From positions 558,001 through 622,000 of the forward strand of contig JADQCE010000001.1 of the NCBI GenBank assembly GCA_016278265.1: a DNA stretch of 64,000 nt, given 5' to 3'. The notes below the pieces were generated by a model. It had not been told where the DNA came from and searched no databases. It worked only from the letters and a program-made list of their open reading frames with translations. A program made the position numbers and the translations under genes. Source of the DNA: Halothiobacillus sp. Its GTDB lineage: Bacteria; Pseudomonadota; Gammaproteobacteria; Halothiobacillales; Halothiobacillaceae. Positions 44,175 through 52,665 of the stretch are shown piece by piece. How positions within the stretch are numbered: position 1 is the first letter of the stretch; each line of letters begins with the position of its first letter.

Positions 44175-45025
44175 ACGATATATTCCTGATTTTCAGTGGG
44201 TTGATGAAATCGGGGGCTGGTGCCCGGTGCCCGCTGGCGGGACAGGTGCATGCCAAGGGCGATCAGCACCAGCGTGGTGACATAGAAGCTCAGCTGGATG
44301 GCGGTGGGACGTTCCTGGTAGCCCACGAGCACGTGCAGGATCTCGCCTGCGACCGAATGTTGCGAGAGCAGGTCCGAGCTGTTCCAGAGTGGGTGCTGCG
44401 CCGGCAGCCAGCCTGCCTGGGCGAGAAAGCCCGCTGCGCTCGCGGCCATGCCGGCGGCGAGCAGCAGGATCAGCCAGCCGGTGACGGTGAACAGGTGACG
44501 GGTGGGGATGCGGACCAGCCCGAAATAGATCAGGCCGCCGAGCACCAGGCCGGCGCCCAGGCCGACCAGCGCGCCCCAGAGCATCGAGAGGCTCTCGCTG
44601 CCGCCGGCGGCCAGTCCCTGGGTGAACAGCACCACCTCCGAGCCTTCGCGCAGTACCGCGAGACCGACGGCCGTGGCGAGAAAGTAGATCGGTAACTGGC
44701 CGGTCGAGACGTTCGTGCCCACCAGCTTGAGGCGAGCGACCAACTGGCTTGCGTGCCGCGACATCCAGATGTTGTGCCAGGCAAGCATGGCCACGGCGGT
44801 CAGCAGGATGCCGGCGTTGAACAGCTCCTGGCCGACACCCTCGAAGGCCATCGAGATTTCCTGGGTGAGGCTCGCGACCAGCAGCGAGCCGAGCAGGCCG
44901 CCGGCGATGCCGCCCACGATCCACCGATTGCGCCCGGCGAGCCCCTGGGTCGCGGCGAGTACTACCGCGACCACGAGAGCTGCTTCGAGGACTTCACGGA
45001 ACACGATGATTGCCGTACTGAACAT
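44156..45025 (-). CDS. FTR1-family iron permease
   Basis: A 289-residue membrane protein of seven helices. The two iron-binding REXXE-type motifs are FREVLEAAL at the N terminus and LREGSEVVL in helix 4. The bacterial relatives (EfeU/FtrC) move oxidised iron across the inner membrane. The upstream cupredoxin would supply the periplasmic partner. The stop lies inside the next gene. Confidence 0.92.
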   Translation of the reverse strand: MFSTAIIVFREVLEAALVVAVVLAATQGLAGRNRWIVGGIAGGLLGSLLVASLTQEISMAFEGVGQELFNAGILLTAVAMLAWHNIWMSRHASQLVARLKLVGTNVSTGQLPIYFLATAVGLAVLREGSEVVLFTQGLAAGGSESLSMLWGALVGLGAGLVLGGLIYFGLVRIPTRHLFTVTGWLILLLAAGMAASAAGFLAQAGWLPAQHPLWNSSDLLSQHSVAGEILHVLVGYQERPTAIQLSFYVTTLVLIALGMHLSRQRAPGTSPRFHQPTENQEYIVCGKSR

Positions 45026-45072
45026 GCGTCACCTGTGCGCTGAGAATGAAAAGAAGGGCGGTGTGCGCCGGG

Positions 45073-45396
45073 TTACTCGGCGATCACGCGGCCCTGTGCG
45101 GTGGCCTGGTTGAACTCGCCGAAGAAGGGGTATTCGCCGGGCTCGAGCGGCCCGACGAAGATCACCGCCTTGCTGTGGCCGGGGATGATCTTCTCGCGGT
45201 TGAGTTCGTAGCTTTCGAACTCTTCCGGGGTGGCATCCTGGTTATGCACCATCAGCTTGACCTTCTCGCCGGCGGGGATGGTCACGGCCTCGGGCTGGAA
45301 GCGGTGATCCTTGATGGTTAGGTCGACGACCGGGGTGTCGGCCTGGGCGATGCCGGCGGTCAGCAGGGCGGCGATGGCGGGTGCAATGCGTGTCAT
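45073..45396 (-). CDS. Periplasmic cupredoxin-like protein of the iron-uptake operon
   Basis: A 107-residue protein with a signal peptide (RIAPAIAALLTAGIAQA). It has a cupredoxin fold pattern (DLTIKDHRFQPEAVTIPAGEKVKLMVHNQDATPEEFESYELNREKI...) but no type 1 Cys; Glu and His residues may bind copper or iron, as in the cupredoxin domain of EfeO and FtrB proteins. It is the first gene of the operon. The start MTRIAPA at 45396 gives the signal peptide, and the candidate Fur box is just upstream. Confidence 0.88.
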   Translation of the reverse strand: MTRIAPAIAALLTAGIAQADTPVVDLTIKDHRFQPEAVTIPAGEKVKLMVHNQDATPEEFESYELNREKIIPGHSKAVIFVGPLEPGEYPFFGEFNQATAQGRVIAE

Positions 45397-45414
45397 AAAA
45401 CAAACCTCAATTGG

Positions 45415-45433
45415 AACGAGAACGGTTCGCATT
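45415..45433. promoter_or_regulatory. Candidate Fur box
   Basis: AACGAGAACGGTTCGCATT agrees at 14 of 19 positions with a Fur-type palindrome (AATGAGAATCATTCTCATT form) and is itself nearly symmetric. It lies 19 bp before the first gene of the iron-uptake operon. Confidence 0.5.
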
Positions 45434-45565
45434 CTGCACATGAGTATGTGGCAATGCAAACAAAAACTATGGCTGGTTGTGGTCGTTTTTGAGTTGGTGG
45501 CGCAAAAGCCCTGGTGGAGGTTGGCGGGTGATTTTTGCCTACGAGCCAGGCGAACGCGCGGGCGC

Positions 45566-45724
45566 TTGTATTCCCACCCGGTTCTTGTCGATGGCGGCAT
45601 CAGCGCGTTCTGTGGCGCATGCAGAACCCGGTTCGATCGGGTGGCTAGCGCGCAGAAGACATGACGCGCCGGGGGTGGTGGAAGCCTCGGTAATCAGTGC
45701 GATACCGAAGGACGGGTAGGTATC
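45566..45724 (-). pseudogene. Possible C-terminal relic of a GGDEF domain
   Basis: A minus-strand frame contains TYPSFGIALITEASTTPGA and, about 30 residues later, ERADAAIDKNRVGIQ. These look like the VTVSFGIA strand and the ADAALYxAKxxGRNRV end of diguanylate cyclases, with part of the latter deleted. The catalytic GGDEF itself is absent. The similarity is short. Confidence 0.35.
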
Positions 45725-45898
45725 GGACGCGATGGGAGTCCGGATGGGCCGCAATGGAGTGCCCGCGCAAATTGAGCTCAAGGTGGCCGGAACGCGTGGC
45801 TGTTGGCCCGAGCTGTGGGTTGGTGCCGAGACAATGTCCGTTGCCAGGTCAGGGAACCCGGACTGGGTGGGGTGCTGGCCGTCTTCGTTCATGGTTGA

Positions 45899-45995
45899 GC
45901 CAGCGATTCATAGGCACATTGATCGGTTGGCGCTGATCGAGTCGGGCCGCCACGGGCATCCCGGCCCCTACCGGGTGCTTGCTACATCGGGCTAA
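45899..45995 (+). pseudogene. C-terminal relic of a second thpR
   Basis: The frame reads HIDRLALIESGRHGHPGPYRVLA before its stop. The intact ThpR at 39296 ends with [27 protein letters not shown], so this is the tail of a paralogue. Neither catalytic HxT/HxS motif is present. It lies in the 640-bp gap between the iron operon and the phospholipase D-type gene. Confidence 0.65.
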
Positions 45996-46037
45996 GTCGG
46001 GGTAAGGCGGGCGATCGGACGACTTGCCGCGATGTTG

Positions 46038-47591
46038 TCAAAGCATCCGCTCGATCGGCATCAGCGAGAAGAACCACGTCACCACGCGTTTGAATAGTCC
46101 GACGTTCGGTTCGGTCGTGTGTCGGATGATTTCGTCGTCCGTTTGCTCGATCCACCGGATGTCGCCATCTTCCAGTTCCAGTTGATAGGTCGTCTTGGGC
46201 ACGAGGGTGCCGAAGGTATGGCTGATCGCCTGGGCCAGTTCCGGGCTGTCGATGACGAAACCCAGTTCGGTGTTGAGCAACACCGAACGGGGGTCGACGT
46301 TGTAGGACCCGATGAATACCTGCTCGTCGTCTACCACGATGGCCTTGGCATGCAGGATGGTCGCCGGACTGCCATAGGGGATGGCGTCGTTGGGCCTTGG
46401 CTCCTGTTCGGCGTCACGACGCATTTCAAACAATTCCACTCCGCCCTCGAGTAACTCGACGCGGTAGCGGGCATATCCGGTATGCGCCGGGGCCATGTCG
46501 GTGGCGTTGAGCGAGTTGGTCAACACGCGTACCCGCACCCCCTGGCCGGCGAGCGTGATCAGGTCATGGGTGAGCGTCGGCGTGGGGACGAAGAATGAAG
46601 AGATGATGTCGAGCGAGCGTCGTGGGGAGCGTAGCTCCTCGCGCATGGACAGCGTCATCAGGTCGTTCGGTGCGTGCTCCCCCAGTCCCTTGGCGGGCGG
46701 ATCGATGACCAGTCGGGTTGGTGCCCAGATGAGGCCGAGTTCGCCTTTGAGTAATTGGCCGATGACGTAGTTCTCACGTACCGCCACCATCAGGTCGTCG
46801 GCCTGGGGATCGAGGGTGATGGCATCGGCGGCAAAGTCGAGCGTGTCCCGCGTTTTCGATGCCGCGTCTTTTTTCGGGGTGGGCAGGATGCGATCGACGG
46901 GATAGGACGAACGACTCTGCCAGTATTGATCAAAACCGCGCGAGACCTCCTCGACCACCGGCCCCACGGCGAGTATGTCGAGGTCCGAGAACAAAAAGCC
47001 GTCGGTCGAACCGAAATAGCTGTCGCCGATATTGCGCCCGCCGCTGATCAGGGCCTGATTGTCGGCGATGATCACCTTGTTGTGCATGCGACGGTTGGCC
47101 CGATCGAAGTCGGTGACAAAGCCGATCCAGCGGGCACCGCGCGTCATGAAGGGATTGAACAGGCGCACGGCGATGTTGGGGTGGTCATGCAGGGCAGCCA
47201 GTTCGTCATCGAGTTGGGTCGTGCCCTGGTCGTCGAGCAGCAGCCGCACGCGTACCCCTCGGTTGGCGGCATTCAGCAGTTCGCGCAACAACAGGGTGCC
47301 GGAGAGATCGCCGTGCCAGATGTAGTACTGCAGATCGAGACTGCGCTTGGCCGTGCGCGCCAGGTGCGTCCAGGCGGCAAAGGTCATGGCCGGATCGGAC
47401 AGCAGGTAGACCCCGCTATGGCCCGGATGGGCGGCCTTCTGCGGGGCAAGCGCGTCGCCCAGCGGGGTGGCCCGCGCCTCGGCCGGCGTGATGGCGGTGC
47501 TGACGTGGCGTTCTTCCAAGGACGGCAGGGCGCAGCCGGCCAGCAGCAGTGCTAGCACGGCGATGAGCCCCGGCCGTCGTTGTATCGGCAT
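46038..47591 (-). CDS. Phospholipase D/cardiolipin synthase-like lipoprotein
   Basis: A 517-residue protein with a lipoprotein signal (GLIAVLALLLAGCAL, lipobox LAGC). Two HKD motifs are present: RRMHNKVIIADNQALISGGRNIGD and ILHAKAIVVDDEQVFIGSYNVDPRS. The size and form match ClsC/YmdC-type enzymes, which make cardiolipin or transfer phosphatidyl groups. It would be anchored to a membrane facing the periplasm. Start MPIQRRPG at 47591 is chosen because it places the lipobox correctly; AAGGGA is directly upstream. Confidence 0.9.
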   Translation of the reverse strand: MPIQRRPGLIAVLALLLAGCALPSLEERHVSTAITPAEARATPLGDALAPQKAAHPGHSGVYLLSDPAMTFAAWTHLARTAKRSLDLQYYIWHGDLSGTLLLRELLNAANRGVRVRLLLDDQGTTQLDDELAALHDHPNIAVRLFNPFMTRGARWIGFVTDFDRANRRMHNKVIIADNQALISGGRNIGDSYFGSTDGFLFSDLDILAVGPVVEEVSRGFDQYWQSRSSYPVDRILPTPKKDAASKTRDTLDFAADAITLDPQADDLMVAVRENYVIGQLLKGELGLIWAPTRLVIDPPAKGLGEHAPNDLMTLSMREELRSPRRSLDIISSFFVPTPTLTHDLITLAGQGVRVRVLTNSLNATDMAPAHTGYARYRVELLEGGVELFEMRRDAEQEPRPNDAIPYGSPATILHAKAIVVDDEQVFIGSYNVDPRSVLLNTELGFVIDSPELAQAISHTFGTLVPKTTYQLELEDGDIRWIEQTDDEIIRHTTEPNVGLFKRVVTWFFSLMPIERML

Positions 47592-47800
47592 TCCCTTGAT
47601 CAATCGCGGATCCTCCCTTGGTTGATCGCGAATCGAACCACCCGATGATTCCACGGATGGCTGTGTGCCGTCATGGGCTTGTTGCGCGGTTGTCGTGACT
47701 GGTTGGAGGCGGGGGAGCCTGCCGGGTTCCGGAGAATCGGGAAACGGGGTGCATCGGACGCGGCTGGCTGGCACAATCGCCACCCGCCTAGACAATCGTT

Positions 47801-47950
47801 TGCCGGCTTATCGATAGCGAACCTTGTTCAGCTGGGCAACCCCCCTCAAAACACTAAAGTTCTCCTCGGTTGGCTCGATCATCTCATATATGATATGCCG
47901 AATATTTATTTCGGGCTGTTTCTGGCGTCCCGCAGTCGTCACCTCCACGT
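47801..47950 (+). repeat. Chemoreceptor upstream region, repeat copy A
   Basis: This stretch (GGCTTATCGATAGCGAACC..., CTTGTTCAGCTGGGCAA...) recurs in diverged form at about 49629-49772, upstream of the decayed second chemoreceptor copy. It marks the left part of a duplicated segment. Confidence 0.7.
47856..47882 (+). promoter_or_regulatory. Candidate sigma-28 (FliA) promoter of the chemoreceptor gene
   Basis: TAAAGTTC, 11 bases, CTCGATCA resembles the sigma-28 consensus TAAAGTTT-N11-GCCGATAA with correct spacing. It lies about 100 bp before the chemoreceptor start. The decayed duplicate at about 49670 has lost the spacing. Confidence 0.55.
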
Positions 47951-47977
47951 AGTCATCGTCAAAGTAGTCATTGAGTC

Positions 47978-49534
47978 ATGCGCAAGAACCTACCCGTTAC
48001 CGATACCGAACACACCTTCGCCCCCGGGGAGCGGCTGGTCTCGACCACCGATCTCAAGGGGCGGATCTCGTATTGCAACGAGGCGTTCATTGCGATCAGT
48101 GGGTTTTCGCGTGACGAGCTGATCGGCCAACCCCACAACATCGTGCGCCACCCGGACATGCCGCCGGCGGCCTACGAGGTGATGTGGAAGCATCTCAAGG
48201 CCGGCCAGCCCTGGATGGGTCTGGTCAAGAACCGGTCCAAGGATGGGGGCTATTACTGGGTCGATGCGTATGTCACGCCGATTACCGAATACGGGGAGGT
48301 GATTGGCTACGAGTCGGTGCGCTCCTGTCCGTCGCGTGAGGATAAACAGCGCGCCGAACGCCTGTACCGTCGCATCAACCAGCGTGGTTATCGGCCGCGT
48401 CGTTTCCGCTTGCAGGGCCAGGATGTGCTCGGGGTAGTGGGCTTGATCGTTTCGGCGGGCTTGTGGTCGGGCGGTCACGGGCTGCCTGCCGTTCTGGTAT
48501 TGGCCGCCACGGGTCTGGTGTTCGGGGTGCTGGGGCGATTGCGCGAGCGGCGGTTGATTGCGGCGCTGAACGAGCAGTTGCCCCATGCCTTCAGCCATCC
48601 GCTGGCCGTGGATTCCTATACCGATGAGGCGGGGCTGCTGGGTCGTCTGAAGGTGTCGATCAAGAGCGAGCAGGCGCGCATGATCACGGTGCTGACCCGA
48701 ATCGAGGACGCCTCCGATCAGGTCAGCCGCCAGTCATCGGTGAGCATGGGGCTGTCCACCAAGGCCAAGGACGAAATCGCTCGTCAGCAGGCCGAGACCG
48801 AGCAGGTCGCCGCGGCCATGCACGAGATGTCGACCACCATCAATGACGTCTCCGAGCATGTCCAGCGCACCGCGGACGAGGCCAGTCGCTCTCAGGAACT
48901 GGTCGAGGAAGGGCGGCATCTGTCCACCCGCACCCGCGAGTCGATCGTCGATCTGCAGGGGACGGTCAATGCCATCGGTGAGTCGGTCGAAGGGGTGTCC
49001 AACCAGACCGGCGCGATCGCCAGTGCGGCCGGTATCATCGACCAGATTGCCCAGCAGACGAACCTGTTGGCATTGAACGCCGCCATCGAGGCCGCCCGGG
49101 CCGGGGAGCATGGTCGCGGCTTTTCCGTGGTAGCCGAAGAGGTACGCGACCTGGCACGGCGGACCCAGGAGTCCACGCGAGACATCCACGAGATCATCGG
49201 CTCCTTGACGCTGCAGGCCGAGGAATCGGTGGCTGTCGCCCGGCGTGGCCGGGACGCGGCGACGGCCGGGGTCGACCGCGTGCGCGAGTCGGAGGAAATG
49301 CTCAACGGCGTGGCCGAGGCGGTGGCGCAGATTCGGGACATGGCCACCTCGATGGCCGCTGCCGTCGAGGAGCAGGCGACCGTGTCCGGCGAGATCGATC
49401 GCCAGGTGCACAACATCTCCGATCTGGCCAACTCCAGCCTCGACCAGTCGGCTTCCGCCGCGGAGGAGATCCACGACCTCGAACGCATTGCCGCCGAGCT
49501 TCACGAACTGGTCACCCGCTTCAAGCGAGACTGA
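47978..49534 (+). CDS. Aer-type methyl-accepting chemotaxis protein with PAS domain
   Basis: A 518-residue receptor. The N-terminal PAS domain (about 15-115) shows [38 protein letters not shown], typical of FAD-binding Aer-type redox sensors. A hydrophobic hairpin at about 150-185 anchors it without a periplasmic domain. The signalling domain has the hairpin tip [40 protein letters not shown]. It senses cell energy or oxygen and acts on CheA. ATG 47978 is in line with the family start. A sigma-28-like promoter lies upstream. Its 3' end and downstream 75 bp are repeated at 50655-50769. Confidence 0.93.
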   Translation: MRKNLPVTDTEHTFAPGERLVSTTDLKGRISYCNEAFIAISGFSRDELIGQPHNIVRHPDMPPAAYEVMWKHLKAGQPWMGLVKNRSKDGGYYWVDAYVTPITEYGEVIGYESVRSCPSREDKQRAERLYRRINQRGYRPRRFRLQGQDVLGVVGLIVSAGLWSGGHGLPAVLVLAATGLVFGVLGRLRERRLIAALNEQLPHAFSHPLAVDSYTDEAGLLGRLKVSIKSEQARMITVLTRIEDASDQVSRQSSVSMGLSTKAKDEIARQQAETEQVAAAMHEMSTTINDVSEHVQRTADEASRSQELVEEGRHLSTRTRESIVDLQGTVNAIGESVEGVSNQTGAIASAAGIIDQIAQQTNLLALNAAIEAARAGEHGRGFSVVAEEVRDLARRTQESTRDIHEIIGSLTLQAEESVAVARRGRDAATAGVDRVRESEEMLNGVAEAVAQIRDMATSMAAAVEEQATVSGEIDRQVHNISDLANSSLDQSASAAEEIHDLERIAAELHELVTRFKRD

Positions 49535-49610
49535 CCACCAGTCCCTTCCCGTATTCCCCGTTCAGGCAGTCCCTGCGCGAATCGCCACTCCGATCGACAG
49601 CCATAGGACG
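49496..49610 (+). repeat. Direct repeat A: end of chemoreceptor gene and downstream sequence
   Basis: 115 bp starting in the last codons of the receptor (GAGCTTCACGAACTGG...) recur with few changes at 50655-50769 in the same orientation. The segment shared outside the gene includes CCAGTCCCTTCCCGTATTCC. Confidence 0.85.
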
Positions 49611-49964
49611 TTCACTGGCTTGTCGATTGCTGGCTTATCGATAAAGAACCTTGTTCGGTTGGGCAAATCCCCTAAAGACCCGAAAGGGTGCCTTCACTGG
49701 CTCGATAACCCCGATATTTGATCGCCCCGATATGTTGTTTCGGCTTGCCATCCCGGAGTCGTCACCTCCAAGTCGACATCCCTTTACCGAACATGGCGAG
49801 GTGATTGGTTATGTGTCGGTCCGATCCTGCCCGTCACGCGAGGATGTCCAGCGTGCCGAGCGGCTCTATCGGCGTATCAATCAGCGGGGTTATCGGGCGT
49901 GTCGTTTCCGGCTGCATGGTCAGGATGTGCCCGGGGTGGTCGGGCTGCTTGGCTCGGCCGGCCT

Positions 49965-50489
49965 TTACTGGCTGACCGTCCCGGAGTACTCCTTGAGGAG
50001 CTCGCCAGCGCGGTGCTTCTCGTCCTCGTCATGGGCGTGGGCGACGACCGTCCACTCGCCATGCGTTGATGCGTCACGGGTCTCCGCGATCACCCGCTCA
50101 TGATCCAGTCGAACGGACACTATACCGGCACCCAGCATGCCGATCAGGCCGCCGACCACGCCGAGAATCCCGTAGACCCAGCCCGGCCGGGTCTGCGCAA
50201 AATCGAAACCGGCGCCGATCAGGATGGCGGCAAATATCAGGCCGACGACGGCACCGATCGCGCCGAGTACGGCATGGGAACGAAGTATGGTCTGGGTAAC
50301 CTCGGCCGACTCCGGCTCCAGCTTCTCCGCCCGCTGGGGATCGTTCGGCTCGACCACGTCGATTTGCTCGTTCGACAGCCCGGCCTTGGCGGCCAAGGCG
50401 CTTGCCGCATCCCGAGCACGCCGCTCGTCATGGAATACGGCGTCGACCACGTGCGGGAAACGTTCGGAAATGATTTCTGCACGGTTCAT
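49965..50489 (-). CDS. General stress protein-like membrane protein, copy 1
   Basis: A 174-residue protein. The N-terminal part (ERFPHVVDAVFHDERRARDAASALAAKAGL) is a ferredoxin-like fold as in YflT/general stress protein 17M. Two membrane or glycine-zipper segments follow (HAVLGAIGAVVGLIFAAILIGAGF and YGILGVVGGLIGMLGAGIV), then a soluble tail with TVVAHAHDEDEKHRAGELL. The function is unknown. It is paralogous to the plus-strand gene at 50894, with most residues conserved, and lies head-to-head with it across 404 bp. Its 3' end lies inside the decayed chemoreceptor copy. Confidence 0.75.
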   Translation of the reverse strand: MNRAEIISERFPHVVDAVFHDERRARDAASALAAKAGLSNEQIDVVEPNDPQRAEKLEPESAEVTQTILRSHAVLGAIGAVVGLIFAAILIGAGFDFAQTRPGWVYGILGVVGGLIGMLGAGIVSVRLDHERVIAETRDASTHGEWTVVAHAHDEDEKHRAGELLKEYSGTVSQ

Positions 50490-50654
50490 AACAGACCCTC
50501 CTATGTGGCGATCCGTAACGGGCTCGGAAAAAATGCCCGAGTCTTGTCATTGGGATTCCTACAGAAGAAGGTAGTTCAGATAGTGAGGCGTTTGCCGTTC
50601 GGTGCGCTGCCCGCTACAGATCAGTGGCGCTTGAAGCGCACCACGAGTTCATGC

Positions 50655-50769
50655 GAGCTTCATGAATTGGTCACGCGCTCCAAGCGGCATGACCACCAGT
50701 CCCTTCCCGTATTCCCCGTTCAGGCAGTCCCTGCGCGAATAGCCACTCCTTTCGACGGCTCATAGGACG
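50655..50769 (+). repeat. Direct repeat B, partner of 49496-49610
   Basis: 115 bp beginning GAGCTTCATGAATTGG match repeat A in the same orientation. The frame of the receptor C terminus is recognisable (ELHELVTR) but the stop has been lost. Confidence 0.85.
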
Positions 50770-50893
50770 CTCTGTGGCCTGTCGATCGCGTTTTAGCACG
50801 CGTTCTATGAACTATTATCTCCGTGACAACTCCGATGAACAGGAACGGATTTCTGGTTGAGATTCGGCGATTAACTGGATCAGGAGGTGGTTC

Positions 50894-51424
50894 ATGACCC
50901 AGGCAGAGATCATCAGCGAACGGTTTCCCCACAAGGTCAGTGCCGTGTTCAATGACTCCGGTCGTGCCCGCGATGCAGTCAACGCCCTGGCCGGCAAGGC
51001 CGGTTTCGATTCGGACCAGATCGAATTGGTCAAGCCGCACGATCGAGAACTGTCGAGCAAGGTCGAGAGGGAAACCGGTGCGATCTTTTCGACGATCCTG
51101 CGTTCCCATGCCGTGCTGGGGATCGTCGGCGCCGTCGCCGGGTTGATCCTGGCCGGGGTGCTGGTCGGTGCCGGCTTCGATTGGGCCACGACCACGCCGG
51201 GCTGGGTGTTTGGTGTTTTCGCCGTGGTCGGTGGCGCGATCGGCATGCTCGGCGGGGGGCTGGTTTCGATCCGCCCGGACCATGAGCGGGTGATCACCGA
51301 GGCCGAGGATGCCAGCGAGCACGGGCGATGGACGGTGGTGGTCCACGCGCGCGACGAGGACGAGAAGCACCGCGCCGACGAACTCCTTGAGCACTTTTCC
51401 AAGACGGTGGCCGAATCGCTCTGA
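50894..51424 (+). CDS. General stress protein-like membrane protein, copy 2
   Basis: A 176-residue paralogue of the product of 49965-50489, with the same order: N-terminal ERFPHKVSAVFNDSGRARDAVNALAGKAGF, two glycine-rich membrane segments (HAVLGIVGAVAGLILAGVLVGAGF, FGVFAVVGGAIGMLGGGLV) and a tail with TVVVHARDEDEKHRADELL. CAGGAGG lies before the ATG. It is divergent from copy 1. It may be the ancestral copy, since it is not inside a broken gene. Confidence 0.78.
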   Translation: MTQAEIISERFPHKVSAVFNDSGRARDAVNALAGKAGFDSDQIELVKPHDRELSSKVERETGAIFSTILRSHAVLGIVGAVAGLILAGVLVGAGFDWATTTPGWVFGVFAVVGGAIGMLGGGLVSIRPDHERVITEAEDASEHGRWTVVVHARDEDEKHRADELLEHFSKTVAESL

Positions 51425-51547
51425 TGCCGCGGCCCTTCGACATCGACCCCGACCTCGTCAATGGTTGGCCGCGCATGAGCCGGGCATGTATCTCGGAGAG
51501 TTGCTCGGGCCAACAAGTTGGCCAATGCGTTGGCAAGGAGCCCGCGG

Positions 51548-52036
51548 ATGCCGTTTGATATCGATTGGGCCTCGGTCTACTGGAACCTGACTTATCTGGT
51601 AGCGGCCTACGTGCTGGCCTTGCCGGTAGCCCTGGAACGCGAGGCGCATTCGCGCTCGGCGGGGTTGCGCACGTTCCCCCTTGTGGCGGTCGCCAGTTGC
51701 GCCTACATGCTGCTCGGTATCAACGTGCTCGATTCCAGCGATGCCGAGGCACGGGTGTTCCAGGGCATCATCACCGGGATCGGCTTTGTCGGGGGCGGCG
51801 CCATCTTGAAGAGCCAAAGCCACACCACCGGCACGGCCACCGCGGCCAGCCTCTGGAGCACCGGGGCGATCGGGGTGGCCGTCGCCTGGAATCGCTTCGA
51901 GATCGCCTTGTTGCTCTCGATCGTCACCTTTGCCAGCCTGCGGTTTCTCTCACCGGCGAAGCAGGCACTCAATGGTTCTGGTGAGGATAGGCAAGGGCGG
52001 CCAGACGACGGGAGCAGGAAGGACGACGAGACGTAG
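51548..52036 (+). CDS. MgtC/SapB-family membrane protein
   Basis: A 162-residue protein with four to five membrane segments. The family signature is LALPVALEREAHSRSAGLRTFPLVAVASCAYMLLG and GIGFVGGGAILK, then TTGTATAASLWSTGAIGVAVAW. It lacks the soluble C-terminal ACT-like domain of MgtC and ends with a charged tail. Members act in Mg2+ homeostasis, often by modulating F-ATPase. Start at 51548 has AAGGAG 8 bases before it. The stress protein gene is 123 bp upstream. Confidence 0.9.
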   Translation: MPFDIDWASVYWNLTYLVAAYVLALPVALEREAHSRSAGLRTFPLVAVASCAYMLLGINVLDSSDAEARVFQGIITGIGFVGGGAILKSQSHTTGTATAASLWSTGAIGVAVAWNRFEIALLLSIVTFASLRFLSPAKQALNGSGEDRQGRPDDGSRKDDET

Positions 52037-52100
52037 CTCGGAGTCCCCGGCGTGCCGTTGCCGGGGCGACCTGTGGACGCGAGTTGCTGAGCAGAAACGA

Positions 52101-52128
52101 AAACGCCACCGATAAGCCGGTGGCGTTT
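52101..52128. terminator. Bidirectional terminator
   Basis: AAACGCCACCG and CGGTGGCGTTT form a perfect 11-bp stem with a 6-base loop and A/T tracts on each side. It lies between the MgtC-family gene (plus) and the convergent glycine-zipper gene (minus). Confidence 0.88.
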
Positions 52129-52169
52129 GCTGTTTGCGGGTCGGGGTGATCGAGGTTGGTGAGCCTCGT

Positions 52170-52517
52170 TCAGCAATGCCCCTTCTTCGCTTGCCCCGGC
52201 GGGCAGAAGCGTCCTTGGGAGTGGCCGTGTCCTTCGCGGTAACGATGACGCTCATGATGGCCGTCATCGCGATAATAACGATCATCGCGGCTGTTGCGCG
52301 TGGTAACGCCCGTGCCGACGGCAGCGCCGATGCCCGAACCGACGATCGCGCCTTCGCGGCCACCGACTTCAGCGCCGACGACACCGCCGAGTGCGCCACC
52401 GATCGCCCCGCCAATGGCGGCGTCTCGGTGCAGCTCGCCGCCGAACGCAGCGGTGGCCGGCAGGATCAGGGCAGCCAGCAGAGTGGGAAAGCCCAAGGTA
52501 TGGATGCGGTGGGTCAT
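52170..52517 (-). CDS. Glycine-zipper envelope protein
   Basis: A 115-residue protein with a signal peptide (HTLGFPTLLAALILPATAAFG). Glycine-zipper repeats follow (AAIGGAIGGALGGVVGAEVGGREGAIVGSGIGAAVG), then an Arg/Asp/His/Tyr-rich tail ending FCPPGQAKKGHC. It resembles small outer-membrane or periplasmic glycine-zipper proteins of unknown function. Start MTHRIH at 52517 is preceded by CAGGAG. Confidence 0.82.
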   Translation of the reverse strand: MTHRIHTLGFPTLLAALILPATAAFGGELHRDAAIGGAIGGALGGVVGAEVGGREGAIVGSGIGAAVGTGVTTRNSRDDRYYRDDGHHERHRYREGHGHSQGRFCPPGQAKKGHC

Positions 52518-52631
52518 GGTGATGCTCCTGTGAGTGTGGTCACGGGCCGGTGGGTCAATTCCGCAATTGCCCCGGTCCATGACGTTCAACCGATGACCGC
52601 TTTGATAGGCAGGCTTATGGCAAGTTCCCAA

Positions 52632-52653
52632 GGGAAGGTCTGCACGAATAGCC
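52632..52653. repeat. Solitary end of the 268-bp element
   Basis: GGGAAGGTCTGCACGAATAGCC shares its first 18 bases with the end of the element copy at 55649. No matching second end lies nearby. It sits 13 bp from the stop of the M16 peptidase gene, upstream of the glycine-zipper gene. Confidence 0.65.
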
Positions 52654-52665
52654 AACACCGCGATG

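Larger units (their letters stand above)
49629..50769 (+). pseudogene. Decayed duplicate of the Aer-type chemoreceptor, with its middle replaced
   Basis: Three pieces in order match the intact copy: the upstream region (49629-49772), the end of PAS and start of the membrane region at 49783-49972 ([19 protein letters not shown]..., [15 protein letters not shown]), and the last codons plus downstream sequence at 50655-50769 ([11 protein letters not shown]). The first 100 codons and the whole signalling domain are missing. A stress-protein-like gene on the opposite strand occupies the gap. Confidence 0.8.

Noticed and set aside
49560-49590. Another end of the 268-bp element (CCCTGCGCGAATCGCC)
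   Set aside because: It matches the element end at too few positions and is better explained as part of the 115-bp chemoreceptor 3' repeat.
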